Positions 1 to 9,300 of a stretch of 32,184 bases of DNA are shown here, piece after piece (within the stretch, counting starts at the first letter, position 1; the number at the start of each line of letters is the position of its first letter). Source of the stretch: an uncultured Bacteroides sp. (lineage in GTDB: Bacteria > Bacteroidota > Bacteroidia > Bacteroidales > Bacteroidaceae); NCBI GenBank assembly GCA_905197435.1, contig CAJJYX010000012.1, positions 1-32,184 of the forward strand, given 5' to 3'. The notes beneath the pieces were generated by a model. The model was not told where the DNA came from. It saw only the letters and a program-made list of their open reading frames with translations, and did no database searches. Both the position numbers and the translations under genes were made by a program.

Positions 1-2
1 GT

Positions 3-377
3 AAAGAAGCTTCCGGTACAGGTAATATGAAGTTCATGCTGAACGGTGCACCGACACTTGGAACCATGGATGGTGCTAACGTTGAGATCGTTGATGAAGT
101 TGGCAAAGAAAACGCATTTATCTTTGGTCTGAGCGCAGATGAAGTAATCAACTATGAAAACAACGGTGGATATGATCCGAGAGTCATCTACAATACAGAT
201 GATGAGATCCGTCAGGTGCTGACAGAGCTTGTCAATGGAACGTTCTCCTCTGATACAGAACTGTTCCGTGACCTGTACAATTCTCTTCTTAACCAGAATG
301 GTGGAGAAAGAGCAGACCAGTACTTTATCCTTGCTGACTTCCGTTCTTATGCAGCAGCACAGAAGAAAGTGGAAGAA
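3..377 (+). CDS. glgP: Glycogen/maltodextrin phosphorylase, internal to C-terminal fragment (GT35), foreign to the rest of the contig
   Basis: The reading frame is open at the left edge, so the Met at 27 is not a start. The translation begins [16 protein letters not shown], the pyridoxal-phosphate site of GT35 phosphorylases; the Lys of NMKF (codon at 30-32) is the PLP-bound lysine. It continues with TMDGANVEI, then ends at [19 protein letters not shown], where phosphorylases still have tens of residues to go. These enzymes release glucose-1-phosphate from alpha-1,4-glucans using phosphate. The sequence resembles Clostridia enzymes rather than the shorter phosphorylase type known in Bacteroides (recalled knowledge). 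At about 357-377 the frame passes without a stop into SecA. I read this as half of a chimeric join and not as a real gene of this chromosome. Confidence 0.85.
357..377. other. Chimera junction at a motif shared by phosphorylase and SecA
   Basis: These 21 bases encode AQKKVEE. Phosphorylases have AQKKVEE-like residues just after their DFRSY motif, and Bacteroides SecA has the same residues just before NNFGIRKR. The two unrelated proteins therefore meet in frame exactly where their sequences coincide, as expected when an assembler or a polymerase jumps at a short identical stretch. Codon use also appears to change here: the left side has the look of Clostridia genes, the right side that of the downstream Bacteroides genes. 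Confidence 0.8.
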
Positions 378-1334
378 AACAACTTCGGTATCCGTAAACG
401 TTTGTTGGAATATGACGACGTGATGAACAAGCAGCGTACCGTAGTCTACACCAAACGCCGCCACGCTTTAATGGGCGAACGTATCGGCATGGATATCGTG
501 AACATGATTTGGGACCGTTGTGCCAATGCCATTGAAGCTCCTGACTACGAGAACTGCAAAATGGACATACTTCAGACGCTTGCCATGGAAGCTCCCTTCA
601 CCGAAGAAGAATTCCGCAACGAGAAGAAGGAAAAACTGGCAGACCGGACTTTTGACGCTGCCATGGAACTCTTCAAACGCAAGACAGAACGTATGGCACA
701 AATAGCCTACCCGGTTATCAAGCAAGTATATGAAACGCAAGGACACATGTATGAAAACATACTTATCCCCATCACAGACGGGAAACGCATGTATAACATC
801 TCCTGCAATCTGAAAGCCGCTTATGAAACCGAATGTAAGGAAGTGGTGAAGTCATTCGAAAAATCCATCCTGCTGCATGTCATTGACGAAGCATGGAAAG
901 AAAACCTGCGCGAGCTGGATGAATTGAAACATTCCGTACAGAATGCAAGCTATGAACAAAAAGACCCGCTGCTGATTTACAAGCTGGAATCCGTGAACTT
1001 GTTTGATGCAATGGTCAACAAAATCAATAACCAGACAATCTCTATCCTGATGCGTGGACAAATCCCGGTACAAGAGGCTCCGGCTGAAGCTCCCCAAGCT
1101 CCCCGCCAAGTAGAGGTGCGCCAGGCTGCTCCGGAGCAACGCCAAGACATGAGCAAGTATCGTGAGCAGAAAGTTGATCTGAATGACCCGCACCAGCAGG
1201 CCGCTGCGGCACAAGATACGCGCGAACAGCCCCGACGTGAACCTATCCGTGCCGAAAAGACCGTAGGGCGCAATGATCCTTGCCCATGCGGTAGCGGTAA
1301 GAAATACAAGAACTGCCACGGAAGGAATGTATAA
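378..1334 (+). CDS. secA: Preprotein translocase ATPase SecA, C-terminal ~318 residues (5' end replaced by chimera)
   Basis: From [20 protein letters not shown] onward this is the helical scaffold/wing end of SecA, the motor that drives preproteins through SecYEG. A Pro/Ala/Gln-rich linker follows (roughly residues 345-410 of the open frame). The end is a SEC-C zinc motif with [13 protein letters not shown]. The Cys-X-Cys...Cys-His set is intact. Bacteroides SecA is about 1100 residues, so roughly two thirds are missing upstream. The AQKKVEE just before the boundary (357-377) also occurs in Bacteroides SecA, so the true SecA sequence may begin up to 21 bases earlier. The gene ends at TAA 1332-1334 and is followed by a terminator. 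SecA identity is certain. The missing N-terminal part is inferred to be an artefact. Confidence 0.93.
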   Translation, partial: NNFGIRKRLLEYDDVMNKQRTVVYTKRRHALMGERIGMDIVNMIWDRCANAIEAPDYENCKMDILQTLAMEAPFTEEEFRNEKKEKLADRTFDAAMELFKRKTERMAQIAYPVIKQVYETQGHMYENILIPITDGKRMYNISCNLKAAYETECKEVVKSFEKSILLHVIDEAWKENLRELDELKHSVQNASYEQKDPLLIYKLESVNLFDAMVNKINNQTISILMRGQIPVQEAPAEAPQAPRQVEVRQAAPEQRQDMSKYREQKVDLNDPHQQAAAAQDTREQPRREPIRAEKTVGRNDPCPCGSGKKYKNCHGRNV

Positions 1335-1359
1335 GTCCAAGCAATAAAATGACAAGACT

Positions 1360-1412
1360 ATAGGGTGATAAGATGATGCCGCCAGGTATCTCCTATCACC
1401 CTATTACTTTTA
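1360..1412 (+). terminator. Intrinsic terminator after secA
   Basis: An 11-bp perfect inverted repeat (1360-1370 with 1394-1404, arm ATAGGGTGATA) encloses a 23-base loop and is followed by the T-rich run TACTTTTACTT. It lies 26 bases after the secA stop. Confidence 0.7.
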
Positions 1413-1450
1413 CTTCCACCGCATTATCACATTTTTTATTCATTCCAGCT

Positions 1451-1480
1451 TTTGAATATTCAGCTAAAAGAGTACTTTTG
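1451..1480 (+). promoter_or_regulatory. Bacteroidetes sigma-ABfr promoter for the DUF6340-like lipoprotein
   Basis: TTTG at 1451-1454 and TACTTTTG at 1473-1480 match the -33 and -7 consensus (TTTG, TAnnTTTG) with an 18-base spacer. The predicted start of transcription, about 1487, lies 18 bases before the ATG at 1505. This rules out the longer open frame that begins at 1373 as the translated product. Confidence 0.75.
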
Positions 1481-1504
1481 CTCCGAAGAACAAAACCAAA
1501 GACT

Positions 1505-2605
1505 ATGGCCAAATATCACTATTGCCTGCTATTGATAGGTTCCCTGCTGTTAGGCAGTTGCCAGAGTGTAGAACAACTGTCCATTGATTACATGCTCCCG
1601 GCAGAAGTCAGTTTCCCGGTAACGCTGAAACGTGTGGCTGTTGTCAACAACATGCCGAATATGCCAGACAACAAACTCATCGTCAGTGAGGAAGAACAGA
1701 AGAAAAGCGAGAACGAAGTGGCACGTCTCACCAACTACTACAACGGAGACGCCACCATAACAACCGAGTCCCTGGCAGAAGCTCTTGCCAATGAGAATTA
1801 TTTCGAGGAAGTCGTGATATGCGACTCTGCCTTACGAAGCAAGGACATCAATCCCCGCGAAAGTACATTATCGCATGATGAGGTACTGGAACTTACTCAA
1901 GATTTAAATGTAGATTTTCTGATAGCCCTGGAAAACATACAGATGCGTTCCAACCGAAAGATAAGCTATATTCGCGATTGGGGCGTTTTCCTCGGTACTG
2001 TGGACGTAAAGGTGTATCCTACGGTCAAAATATATCTGCCCAACCGTAAAGGCCCTATGGTAACAGTCAACAGTAATGACAGCATTTTCTGGGAAGAGGC
2101 AGGGAATGGTGAGGCATCGGTACGTTCCCGTCTCATCAGTGAAGAAGACATGGTGAAGCAAGCATCTGAATTTGCAGGAACTGTTCCGGTGAAATACCTG
2201 CTTCCTTATTGGAAAACAGGCAACCGCTATCTCTTCAGCGGCGGTTCTGTAAATATGCGTGATGCAGCCATATATGCCAAAGAGGAAAACTGGAGTAAAG
2301 CAATAGAACTCTGGAAGCAAACCTACGAAACCAAAAAGGGGAAACAGAAAATGTATGCAGCCTATAATACCGCTTTAGGCTACGAGATGCAAGACAGCAT
2401 AACTACTGCCTTGGAATGGGCGCTGAAAGCGCAAGCCCTTGCCCGTGAAAAGAGCAAAACAGGTAAAAAAGAGACAGGCGAAATACAGGACGGAACCGTC
2501 ACCTATTATATCTTCACCAGCATGTATGTAGACGAATTGGAGAAGCGGAAAGAAGGAATGGCACGCCTGAACATGCAAATGAACCGATTTAATGATGATT
2601 TTTAG
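1505..2605 (+). CDS. DUF6340-like lipoprotein with TPR-like C-terminus
   Basis: I chose the ATG at 1505 (366 residues) over the in-frame ATG at 1373. It follows a promoter and starts a lipoprotein signal, MAKYHYCLLLIGSLLLGSC, whose lipobox LGSC predicts Cys19 as the lipidated residue. The mature part begins with a beta-rich section (VSFPVTLKRVAVVNN...) typical of the Bacteroidetes family I recall as DUF6340. It ends with helical pairs (NWSKAIELWKQ, NTALGYEMQD, ALEWALKAQALA) that look like tetratricopeptide repeats. Location is probably the periplasmic face of a membrane. No enzymatic motif is visible and the function is unknown. It stands alone between terminator and promoter signals. The lipoprotein call is firm; the family name is from memory. 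Confidence 0.85.
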   Translation: MAKYHYCLLLIGSLLLGSCQSVEQLSIDYMLPAEVSFPVTLKRVAVVNNMPNMPDNKLIVSEEEQKKSENEVARLTNYYNGDATITTESLAEALANENYFEEVVICDSALRSKDINPRESTLSHDEVLELTQDLNVDFLIALENIQMRSNRKISYIRDWGVFLGTVDVKVYPTVKIYLPNRKGPMVTVNSNDSIFWEEAGNGEASVRSRLISEEDMVKQASEFAGTVPVKYLLPYWKTGNRYLFSGGSVNMRDAAIYAKEENWSKAIELWKQTYETKKGKQKMYAAYNTALGYEMQDSITTALEWALKAQALAREKSKTGKKETGEIQDGTVTYYIFTSMYVDELEKRKEGMARLNMQMNRFNDDF

Positions 2606-2636
2606 CCAAATGATGCAGAGATAACCGTTTTTTTTA

Positions 2637-2644
2637 TACCTTTG
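2637..2644 (+). promoter_or_regulatory. Likely -7 box for the acidic hypothetical gene
   Basis: TACCTTTG matches TAnnTTTG and lies 27 bases before the ATG at 2672. No clear TTTG is seen 19-21 bases upstream, so only half of the promoter is supported. Confidence 0.5.
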
Positions 2645-2671
2645 AACAACCATTAAGAAAAGAAAGTCATT

Positions 2672-3118
2672 ATGAAGCTCAGTCAATCGTCATTAGCACT
2701 CTTGGAGGATACTCTTAAAAAAGCAATCGGCAAATACACCTGCGGTTGCGAAGAAACTATCGTTACAGACATTCACCTGCAACCGAATCAGAATTCGGGC
2801 GAACTGTCTATCTTTGATGATGAAGACAAGGAGCTGGCCAATACCACTATTGAAGAATGGATGACATACGAGGGAGATGATTTCTATGAAAACGTAGAGC
2901 GTATCTTATCCTCACTGCTCTGTAACATGAAGAATGAAGGACAGTTTGACAAGCTGACAATTCTGAAGCCGTTCTCTTTTGTACTGGTGGATGACGATAG
3001 GGAAACTGTTGCAGAACTGCTGCTAATGGATGATGATACTCTATTGGTCAATGATGAATTGTTGAAAGGCTTGGATGAAGAACTGGACTCTTTCCTGAAA
3101 GAACTATTGGAGAAATGA
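2672..3118 (+). CDS. Conserved hypothetical acidic protein (148 aa)
   Basis: The protein begins MKLSQSSLALLEDTLKKAIG and has no signal peptide or membrane segment, so it is expected in the cytoplasm. It is strongly acidic, with runs such as FDDEDKE, DDDRET, MDDDT and a terminal Glu/Leu-rich helix (GLDEELDSFLKELLEK). A single Cys-Gly-Cys (KYTCGCEE) sits near residue 25, and one further Cys occurs in the middle. It is preceded by its own -7 box and followed by a strong terminator, so it is probably monocistronic. I do not recognise a function. The size, start and codon pattern support a real gene. Confidence 0.8.
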   Translation: MKLSQSSLALLEDTLKKAIGKYTCGCEETIVTDIHLQPNQNSGELSIFDDEDKELANTTIEEWMTYEGDDFYENVERILSSLLCNMKNEGQFDKLTILKPFSFVLVDDDRETVAELLLMDDDTLLVNDELLKGLDEELDSFLKELLEK

Positions 3119-3164
3119 CATTCTGAGGAATCAGCCTGCAACGAAAGAATATCTTCTTAACAAT

Positions 3165-3218
3165 AACGTGAGTTCCAAGACTTATGCAACAAAGTCTTGG
3201 AACTCACGTTTATTTATA
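3165..3218 (+). terminator. Strong intrinsic terminator, 19-bp perfect stem
   Basis: AACGTGAGTTCCAAGACTT (3165-3183) is exactly complementary to 3192-3210. The loop is 8 bases (ATGCAACA) and the stem is followed by TATTTATAGG. It ends the gene at 2672-3118. Confidence 0.88.
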
Positions 3219-3278
3219 GGCAATTCGGGGGGGGATATTGTTGAATCACCGGTAAAACTATGGGGATTATACCTATAG

Positions 3279-3314
3279 GAGACTGCCGTTTCCACACGCA
3301 GGAACGACAGTCTC
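3279..3314 (-). terminator. Hairpin after the minus-strand beta-helix/propeller gene
   Basis: GAGACTGCCGTTTCC (3279-3293) pairs with GGAACGACAGTCTC (3301-3314), with one G-U or mismatch position and one bulge, around a 7-base loop. It lies 25 bases past the stop of the gene ending at 3339. The better T-run (AATTCTTTTAC) is on the plus-strand side, so it may act in both directions. Confidence 0.55.
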
Positions 3315-3338
3315 TAATTCTTTTACTTGTGCCAATGC

Positions 3339-6300
3339 CTAACGTACCTTAATTCCATAGAAGGAACTTGAGGTAGTAACAAAAAGTATATCCTTCTGTT
3401 TTCCACCAATAGCCAAAGAGATAGGACGTTCTTCTACCTGAATACGTCTTTGCTCTTTACCATATTTGTCATAGACGAATATTTCCCCATCTGCAACATA
3501 AACATTCCCGTCAGCATCGGTCACATTGCTGTATTGACCATATGGGCACACGACTTCCTTCTCCGTCAGACGACCATCCTGACCAACGGAAAGTTGTACG
3601 GTCGTTTTATTCATCTCATTCACAATATAAACCGGTTCGCGTTGACCGGGAACTGTAACAGTCAGAGCACAAGAACGTCCCAAATCATAGGTTTCCGGAA
3701 TAATTGTCACACCATCAGGAGCAATGAAACTATACTCAGGCATGCTGGCTACTACCTTGTCAAAGTCACCCCGCCAACGGCTGGAAGGATGGATGACTCG
3801 CTGCACCTTCTTCACGTCGGCCGTAGCAACACGCATCATAGGTTTCATGGTGGCATCCACTTGATTCGGATTGAAAGAATATCCCAAAGCACTCCATCCG
3901 CTATTGCCCCAACCACTGTACATCGGATTATCATCCGGCAGACGGGAAACCGTCTCCTGCTTGCCATTCACCATATAACCCGGCTGTGGGTCATAACGGA
4001 AAATAACCAGCAGATTGTCTTGTGTATCGGTTGCCAATGTGAAAGGCTTCCAAGGATAATCGGCTATCAAAGTAAGTTGCTCCGTATCTGCCGACCATTT
4101 ATAGATTTTCTTCAGACGGTTTTCGCAGAAATAGATGTTTCCTTTACTGTCGGCTGTAGCCCCGGTAGCAAGTTCGAAACCGGCAGCCAACTTCACAGGC
4201 TTATCCACGACTGTGCAGGAAGAGCGAAGGCTCTTTTCACTACCCGAAACAGTGAGGCGGGCAAAGTCCCAAGAATAAACAGGCAATGCCTTACTCATAT
4301 CATATATAGGAAACTCTATGACCGGTAATATCTGCGTATAATTGTGCATGTTACGGAAAGTGATATTCTCGCAATCCCACATGCGGAAACCTATCCGTTT
4401 CGGCATAAAGGCACGGATAACACGATACATCCATACATTCACCATTTCAATATTTTGGCAATTGGACATTTCTGCCATGTAACAATCAGGACCTTCACGA
4501 CCTTCTTCCTCGAACTGGAAAGCATAAATTTTCCAATTGGCTACATTATGGAAACGGGCTTCGGTACGGACATGATGTTCCAAAGACATGGCATAAATAC
4601 GTCCCGGAGTCTTTGTATCGCTAACATAAAGTCCACTGGCAGCATACGAACTGGCCGTCCAAACGTCCTTAACTGTTCCGCCACCGTTGTTTGTGATCCA
4701 CAAGCTCCAATACTGGTTGTCCCAGGCTACATCTTTACCGGTTTCCGTAACCGGAGAAGATGGAGAACTGATCCGACGTTCGCCCCAGCGGTAGAATGAC
4801 TGCCCGGAAGCATTCGGAGTAGATTTGCGCAAAGTGCCGTGTCCGCCTACAAACTTCACATCATTCAAGTACGAACGCTCACTCGCCATCCACTTACAGC
4901 CGACAGCGCGATAATTATATGCACCGGTATTGATGCCTATACCATTCAGAATATCGTCACCGCCTTCAGAAGATTCGACCAAAGGTACAGGTGTGCCGAA
5001 ACCGCTGAATGCAGGCTCGCTTTCCTTCAACAAGAACTGAGTTCCAAAAGGATGCAGGCCAATGAGCTTAGTACCGGGAGCCATCTTCAACGTTCTCGTC
5101 AGGCGATACCACCCCTGAGGCACATAAATGTTTTTATGCAAAGAAACAGCTTTCTCAAAGACTTCCGTATCATCAGTCTCGCCATCGCCTTTTGCCCCTA
5201 AATCACGGATGTTGACCCATGTCTCCATTGCCGGAAGAGCCGGGAGGTCCTTGCCAAGCGCAACCGGCAGTTTTGCCACCGGCTCTATTTCACATATTTC
5301 CCGGAAAGAAGAAGCATCATTCAAATCCTGATACACCAAACCGTAAGTAAACTCCTTGACTTTGTACATTTTTGCCCCTCCGGCGACTTCCTTTCCGCTT
5401 TGGGCATAGTTCACCAGTACCGGGACATTCCTGCAATCCACATTCACCAGGTTCAATTGCGAAAAGGTATTTCCCTCTACGCTCACCCTGACGCCGGCTT
5501 CCGAGATATTCTCCCACAATGAATTTTCCACATGAAGACGGTCTGCCAGATTCTCTGCCATCTCAAAGGCAACGGGAGTATTCTTTACATGCATATTGAC
5601 GATGGCAAACCCCACTTCCTTTGAATAAACAGCCGCTTTTCTCTGGCCATCAAAGTAAGTATCCACCATCATCATGGGCCATCCCGGAGAAGTCCTGGAA
5701 GAAATTATCCCATATTCCCCACCATAGAACCTGACATCCTCCAGCTCATTGCCTACATCATATATACCGGCTTTTCCCGAACCGATCCGAATGTCACAAT
5801 GATTGATAAATCCATGCTGGGCAAAATGCGCACGGATGGCAATAGCCTGGGGATTACCTTTATCTATACGGAAATCCACATTGGATACCGCACTATAGAA
5901 AGTACCTGCATTGGCATCCGAAGGCTCCCTACCCTCTTGTGCCAATCCCCCCGTAAACCATATCATATAGTTTTGAGTGGTTTGGAAACCGGGCGTATCG
6001 GCTCCCAAATAGATCACCGGCCGTTTCTTTCCATAACCAATCAGACGAATGGATGAGGGAATTTGAATTGTCTTGCTAATACGGTAATTCCCCTCAGGCA
6101 AAAATAGTATTCCAAAATTCTTCTCACGCTTCACTTGATTGATTGCCTCTTGAAGCGCATCAGTCACGTCGGACTTTCCATCAGCCTTGAAACCGTAGTT
6201 CTCCGGGGTGAAGTAGAATGCTTCCGGGTCATCCGGTCTTTGTGTATAGACGGAGCTGCTCCCTGCTGCCCAACCGGGCAACACACTGCTGATAATCCAA

Positions 6301-6341
6301 CAGATTATCAGCAGGTATCTCATTATTTGAAAATTTCTCAT
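3339..6341 (-). CDS. Secreted double beta-helix (pectate-lyase-3/GH55-like) plus SMP-30/NHL-like propeller protein, paralog B
   Basis: The protein has 1000 residues. An N-terminal signal (MRYLLIICWIISSVLPGWAAG) suggests the true start may be the second Met, at 6323. Residues ~45-240 (ENYGFKADGKSDVTDALQEA, LPEGNYRISKTI) form a pectate-lyase-3 right-handed beta-helix start. A second start of the same kind comes at ~376 (NIRDLGAKGDGETDD, VPQGWYRLT). Two such helices side by side is the layout of GH55 glucanases. From ~720, DSKGNIYFCENRLKKIYKW and DADGNVYVADGEIFVYDKYG are blades of an SMP-30/gluconolactonase-like or NHL propeller. The predicted role is binding or cleavage of an exported glycan; the catalytic residues and substrate are not known. 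It follows a close paralog by 32 bases in one transcript and is the last gene of the locus. Confidence 0.85.
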   Translation of the reverse strand: MRNFQIMRYLLIICWIISSVLPGWAAGSSSVYTQRPDDPEAFYFTPENYGFKADGKSDVTDALQEAINQVKREKNFGILFLPEGNYRISKTIQIPSSIRLIGYGKKRPVIYLGADTPGFQTTQNYMIWFTGGLAQEGREPSDANAGTFYSAVSNVDFRIDKGNPQAIAIRAHFAQHGFINHCDIRIGSGKAGIYDVGNELEDVRFYGGEYGIISSRTSPGWPMMMVDTYFDGQRKAAVYSKEVGFAIVNMHVKNTPVAFEMAENLADRLHVENSLWENISEAGVRVSVEGNTFSQLNLVNVDCRNVPVLVNYAQSGKEVAGGAKMYKVKEFTYGLVYQDLNDASSFREICEIEPVAKLPVALGKDLPALPAMETWVNIRDLGAKGDGETDDTEVFEKAVSLHKNIYVPQGWYRLTRTLKMAPGTKLIGLHPFGTQFLLKESEPAFSGFGTPVPLVESSEGGDDILNGIGINTGAYNYRAVGCKWMASERSYLNDVKFVGGHGTLRKSTPNASGQSFYRWGERRISSPSSPVTETGKDVAWDNQYWSLWITNNGGGTVKDVWTASSYAASGLYVSDTKTPGRIYAMSLEHHVRTEARFHNVANWKIYAFQFEEEGREGPDCYMAEMSNCQNIEMVNVWMYRVIRAFMPKRIGFRMWDCENITFRNMHNYTQILPVIEFPIYDMSKALPVYSWDFARLTVSGSEKSLRSSCTVVDKPVKLAAGFELATGATADSKGNIYFCENRLKKIYKWSADTEQLTLIADYPWKPFTLATDTQDNLLVIFRYDPQPGYMVNGKQETVSRLPDDNPMYSGWGNSGWSALGYSFNPNQVDATMKPMMRVATADVKKVQRVIHPSSRWRGDFDKVVASMPEYSFIAPDGVTIIPETYDLGRSCALTVTVPGQREPVYIVNEMNKTTVQLSVGQDGRLTEKEVVCPYGQYSNVTDADGNVYVADGEIFVYDKYGKEQRRIQVEERPISLAIGGKQKDILFVTTSSSFYGIKVR

Positions 6342-6373
6342 TACGCAGACAGATTGTTTAATGCGGATTTATC

Positions 6374-9300
6374 TTATTTAATACGCACACCAAAAAACTT
6401 GGAACGGCCTGTGATAAACAATGTATTGCCATCCTTACCACCAAACTGCAATGTAGACGGACGTTCGGGAACACGAATCATTCCTTTCTTCTTGCCATCC
6501 TTATCGAATACATATATTTCTCCGTCAGCCACATACAGGTTTCCTTCCTTATCTACAGCAGAACCGAACTCACCCTGCTCCACAAAATAGCTCAGATTAG
6601 AGAGTGTCCCATCATTGGCAACATCCATCTTCACCATTCTGCGGTCATACTCGTCGGATGTATAAAAAGGTTTACCCGGATATGCTTCCAGCAAAGAAGA
6701 GCTGCGTGACAAATCGAAGTAATGAGGAATGATAGTCTTACCATCCGGTGCCAAAAAGCACATCTCGGGTACATATACAGATACTTCATTGAAATCGTGG
6801 AAGTCTCTCCAGCGGTTGGAAGGATACAATGCCTTATAGACATTCTTTACTTGTCCCATCGGAACGCGCGGCAACAGTTTGATTGTTTCTTCCGGATTTT
6901 CCGGGTCAATGGAATATACTCTCATGGTATATGCAGAATTGCCGTATCCACTGAACGAAGTCCCTTTCGTATCGGGCATCACCGGCATTTCCTCAGGCTT
7001 GCCATTAATCAAATAGCCCGGTTGCGCATCATAACGGAACAAAACCAACAGATTATCTTCAGAATCAAAAGCCAGATTGGATGGTTTCCACGGGAAATCG
7101 GCCAACAGTGACAAGCTGTTTGTTTCTACTGACCATTTAAAGATACGGCGCATCCGGTGGTCACAGAAATAAACATTCCCTTTACTGTCACGTGCAATAC
7201 CTTCTGTAAATTCAAAATCAGAGGCTAATTGGTTCACTTTACCTATCTCATTGTTCAACGGCTGTTGGTGCGGCTCCTTACCTGTCACAATCAGGCGGGA
7301 AAGTTCCCACGGACGGATATCAATGTCTTTGTTGACATCAAATACTGCGATATTGTTCGTATATTTAATCTGAGAATAGTTATGCAGGTTTAAGAATGCA
7401 ATGTTCTCACAATTGCGAATACGTACAGAACTGTGGTACGGTTCATCGACACGGATCACACGGAACATATACAAGTTTGCAAAAGTCATGTCTTTACAGT
7501 CGTCCATCTCTATAGGCTGGCATTGCATACTTTCGCGGCTTTCCTCTTCTGTCTGCATGCAATACACTTTCCAGTTGGACACTTTGTTGAAACGTACTTC
7601 ATTTCTTACATGATGCTCGATGGACATGGCATAAACCCGTCCCGGAGTACTGGTATTATTGGCATAAAAACCGCTGGTGGCATACGTGCTTGCTGTCCAA
7701 ATGTCTTTAAAGGTACCACCACCATTGTTGGTTACCCACAGACTCCAATACTGATTGTCCCAAGCAAGGTCCATGCCGGAAGCAGAAACCGGATTTTCGG
7801 GAGAACTGATGCGAGACGGTCTGTTCCACCAGCCACGTGGTTCTTCCACACCCGGTTTAGGTTTCCATAAACTGCCATGCCCGCCTACAAATTTCACATC
7901 ATTCATATAAGAATCCGCATTAGACATCCACTTCACGCCCACAGCGCGATAGTTGTAACCACCGGAATTGATACCAATGCCCAACAGCATATTTGTACCG
8001 CCTTCCGAAGATTCTACCATCGCTTTCGGACCGCCAAAGCCACTGAATGCAGCAGTGCTTTCGCTCAGCTGGAACTGTGTGCCAAAAGGATGCAAGCCTA
8101 TCAACTTGGTATTGGGCTTCATTTTCAGCGTTTCAGTGATGCGGTACCAGCCTTGAGGTACATAGATATTATCATACTTGTCAATAGCCTCTTGGATAGC
8201 TTTCGTATCATCCGTTTCCCCATCCCCTTTTGCACCAAGTTCGCGGAGATTGACCCACGTTGCCATTGCAGGCAGTGAAGGTATATCCATCAGTTGGGCA
8301 GCCGGCATTTTCTGTATCGGTTCAATGTCAACCAACGTTTCATATTCCGGCATATCCAGCATATTGTCCATTTGCAAACCGTGGTCGTATGATTTTATTT
8401 TATAGATTTTATGAGAAACATTCGTGGTTGTATTGCTACGGGTGTATTTTGCCAATGTCGGCACATTCTTACAATAAACGTTGCGGAAAGTTATCTGATT
8501 ATTACTGTTATTCTCGTTAGTAATCACTACTGCCGGACCGCTTACATTTTCGAAATAGCTGTTTTCCAAGAACAACTTGTCGCAATAATTAGGGTCAATA
8601 TCAAACACAGCCGGAACATTCTTGGCATACAGATTCACCATTGCCAAACCAGACTCTTGACAACGAAGAGCTGCTACACGTTGTCCCTCAAAATAAGAGT
8701 CAACCATCATCACCGGCCATCCCGGAGAAGATTTTGTTGTATAAATACCATAATCTCCCCCATAAAAAGCGACGTTTTCCAATTCATTGCCCACATCAAA
8801 CAGACCAGCCTTGCCTTTACCTATGTATACGGCAACATAATTGATAAAGCTGTGTTGGGCAAAGTGCGTGCGCAGTGCCACTGCATGTGGGTTACCGTCC
8901 TCTATGCGCAAGTTGATATTCGACATGGCACTGTAGAACGTACCGGCATTGGCATCACGTGGTTTCTCACCTTCCCTGACAACACCTCCTGTAAACCAGA
9001 ACATATATTTAGCTTTCCCCTTGTCATCAGCTACTTCCTCTTGAAAACCCGGAGAATTTTTAGCCAAAATAAATTCCGGACGATTCTTTCCATAGCCAAT
9101 CAAACGGATAGCCGCAGGAATATAGATAGTCTTACTGATTTTATATTTACCTTCAGGAATAAAAAGGATTCCGAAATTCTTTTCTTTCTTTACTTGATTA
9201 ATTGCTGCTTGTAAAGCATCCGATACATCCATCTTTCCATCCGCTTTTATCGCGTAGTTCTCGGGAGTAAAATAAAATGCTTCGGGGTCATTGGGCTTTA

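Noticed and set aside
27..1334. A single 435-residue protein starting at Met 27
   Set aside because: The frame is open to the left edge and the two halves belong to unrelated proteins. Met 27 lies inside the phosphorylase PLP motif.
1373..1504. N-terminal extension of the DUF6340-like lipoprotein to the ATG at 1373
   Set aside because: It would run through the secA terminator and the promoter at 1451-1480 and would bury the lipoprotein signal peptide 44 residues inside.
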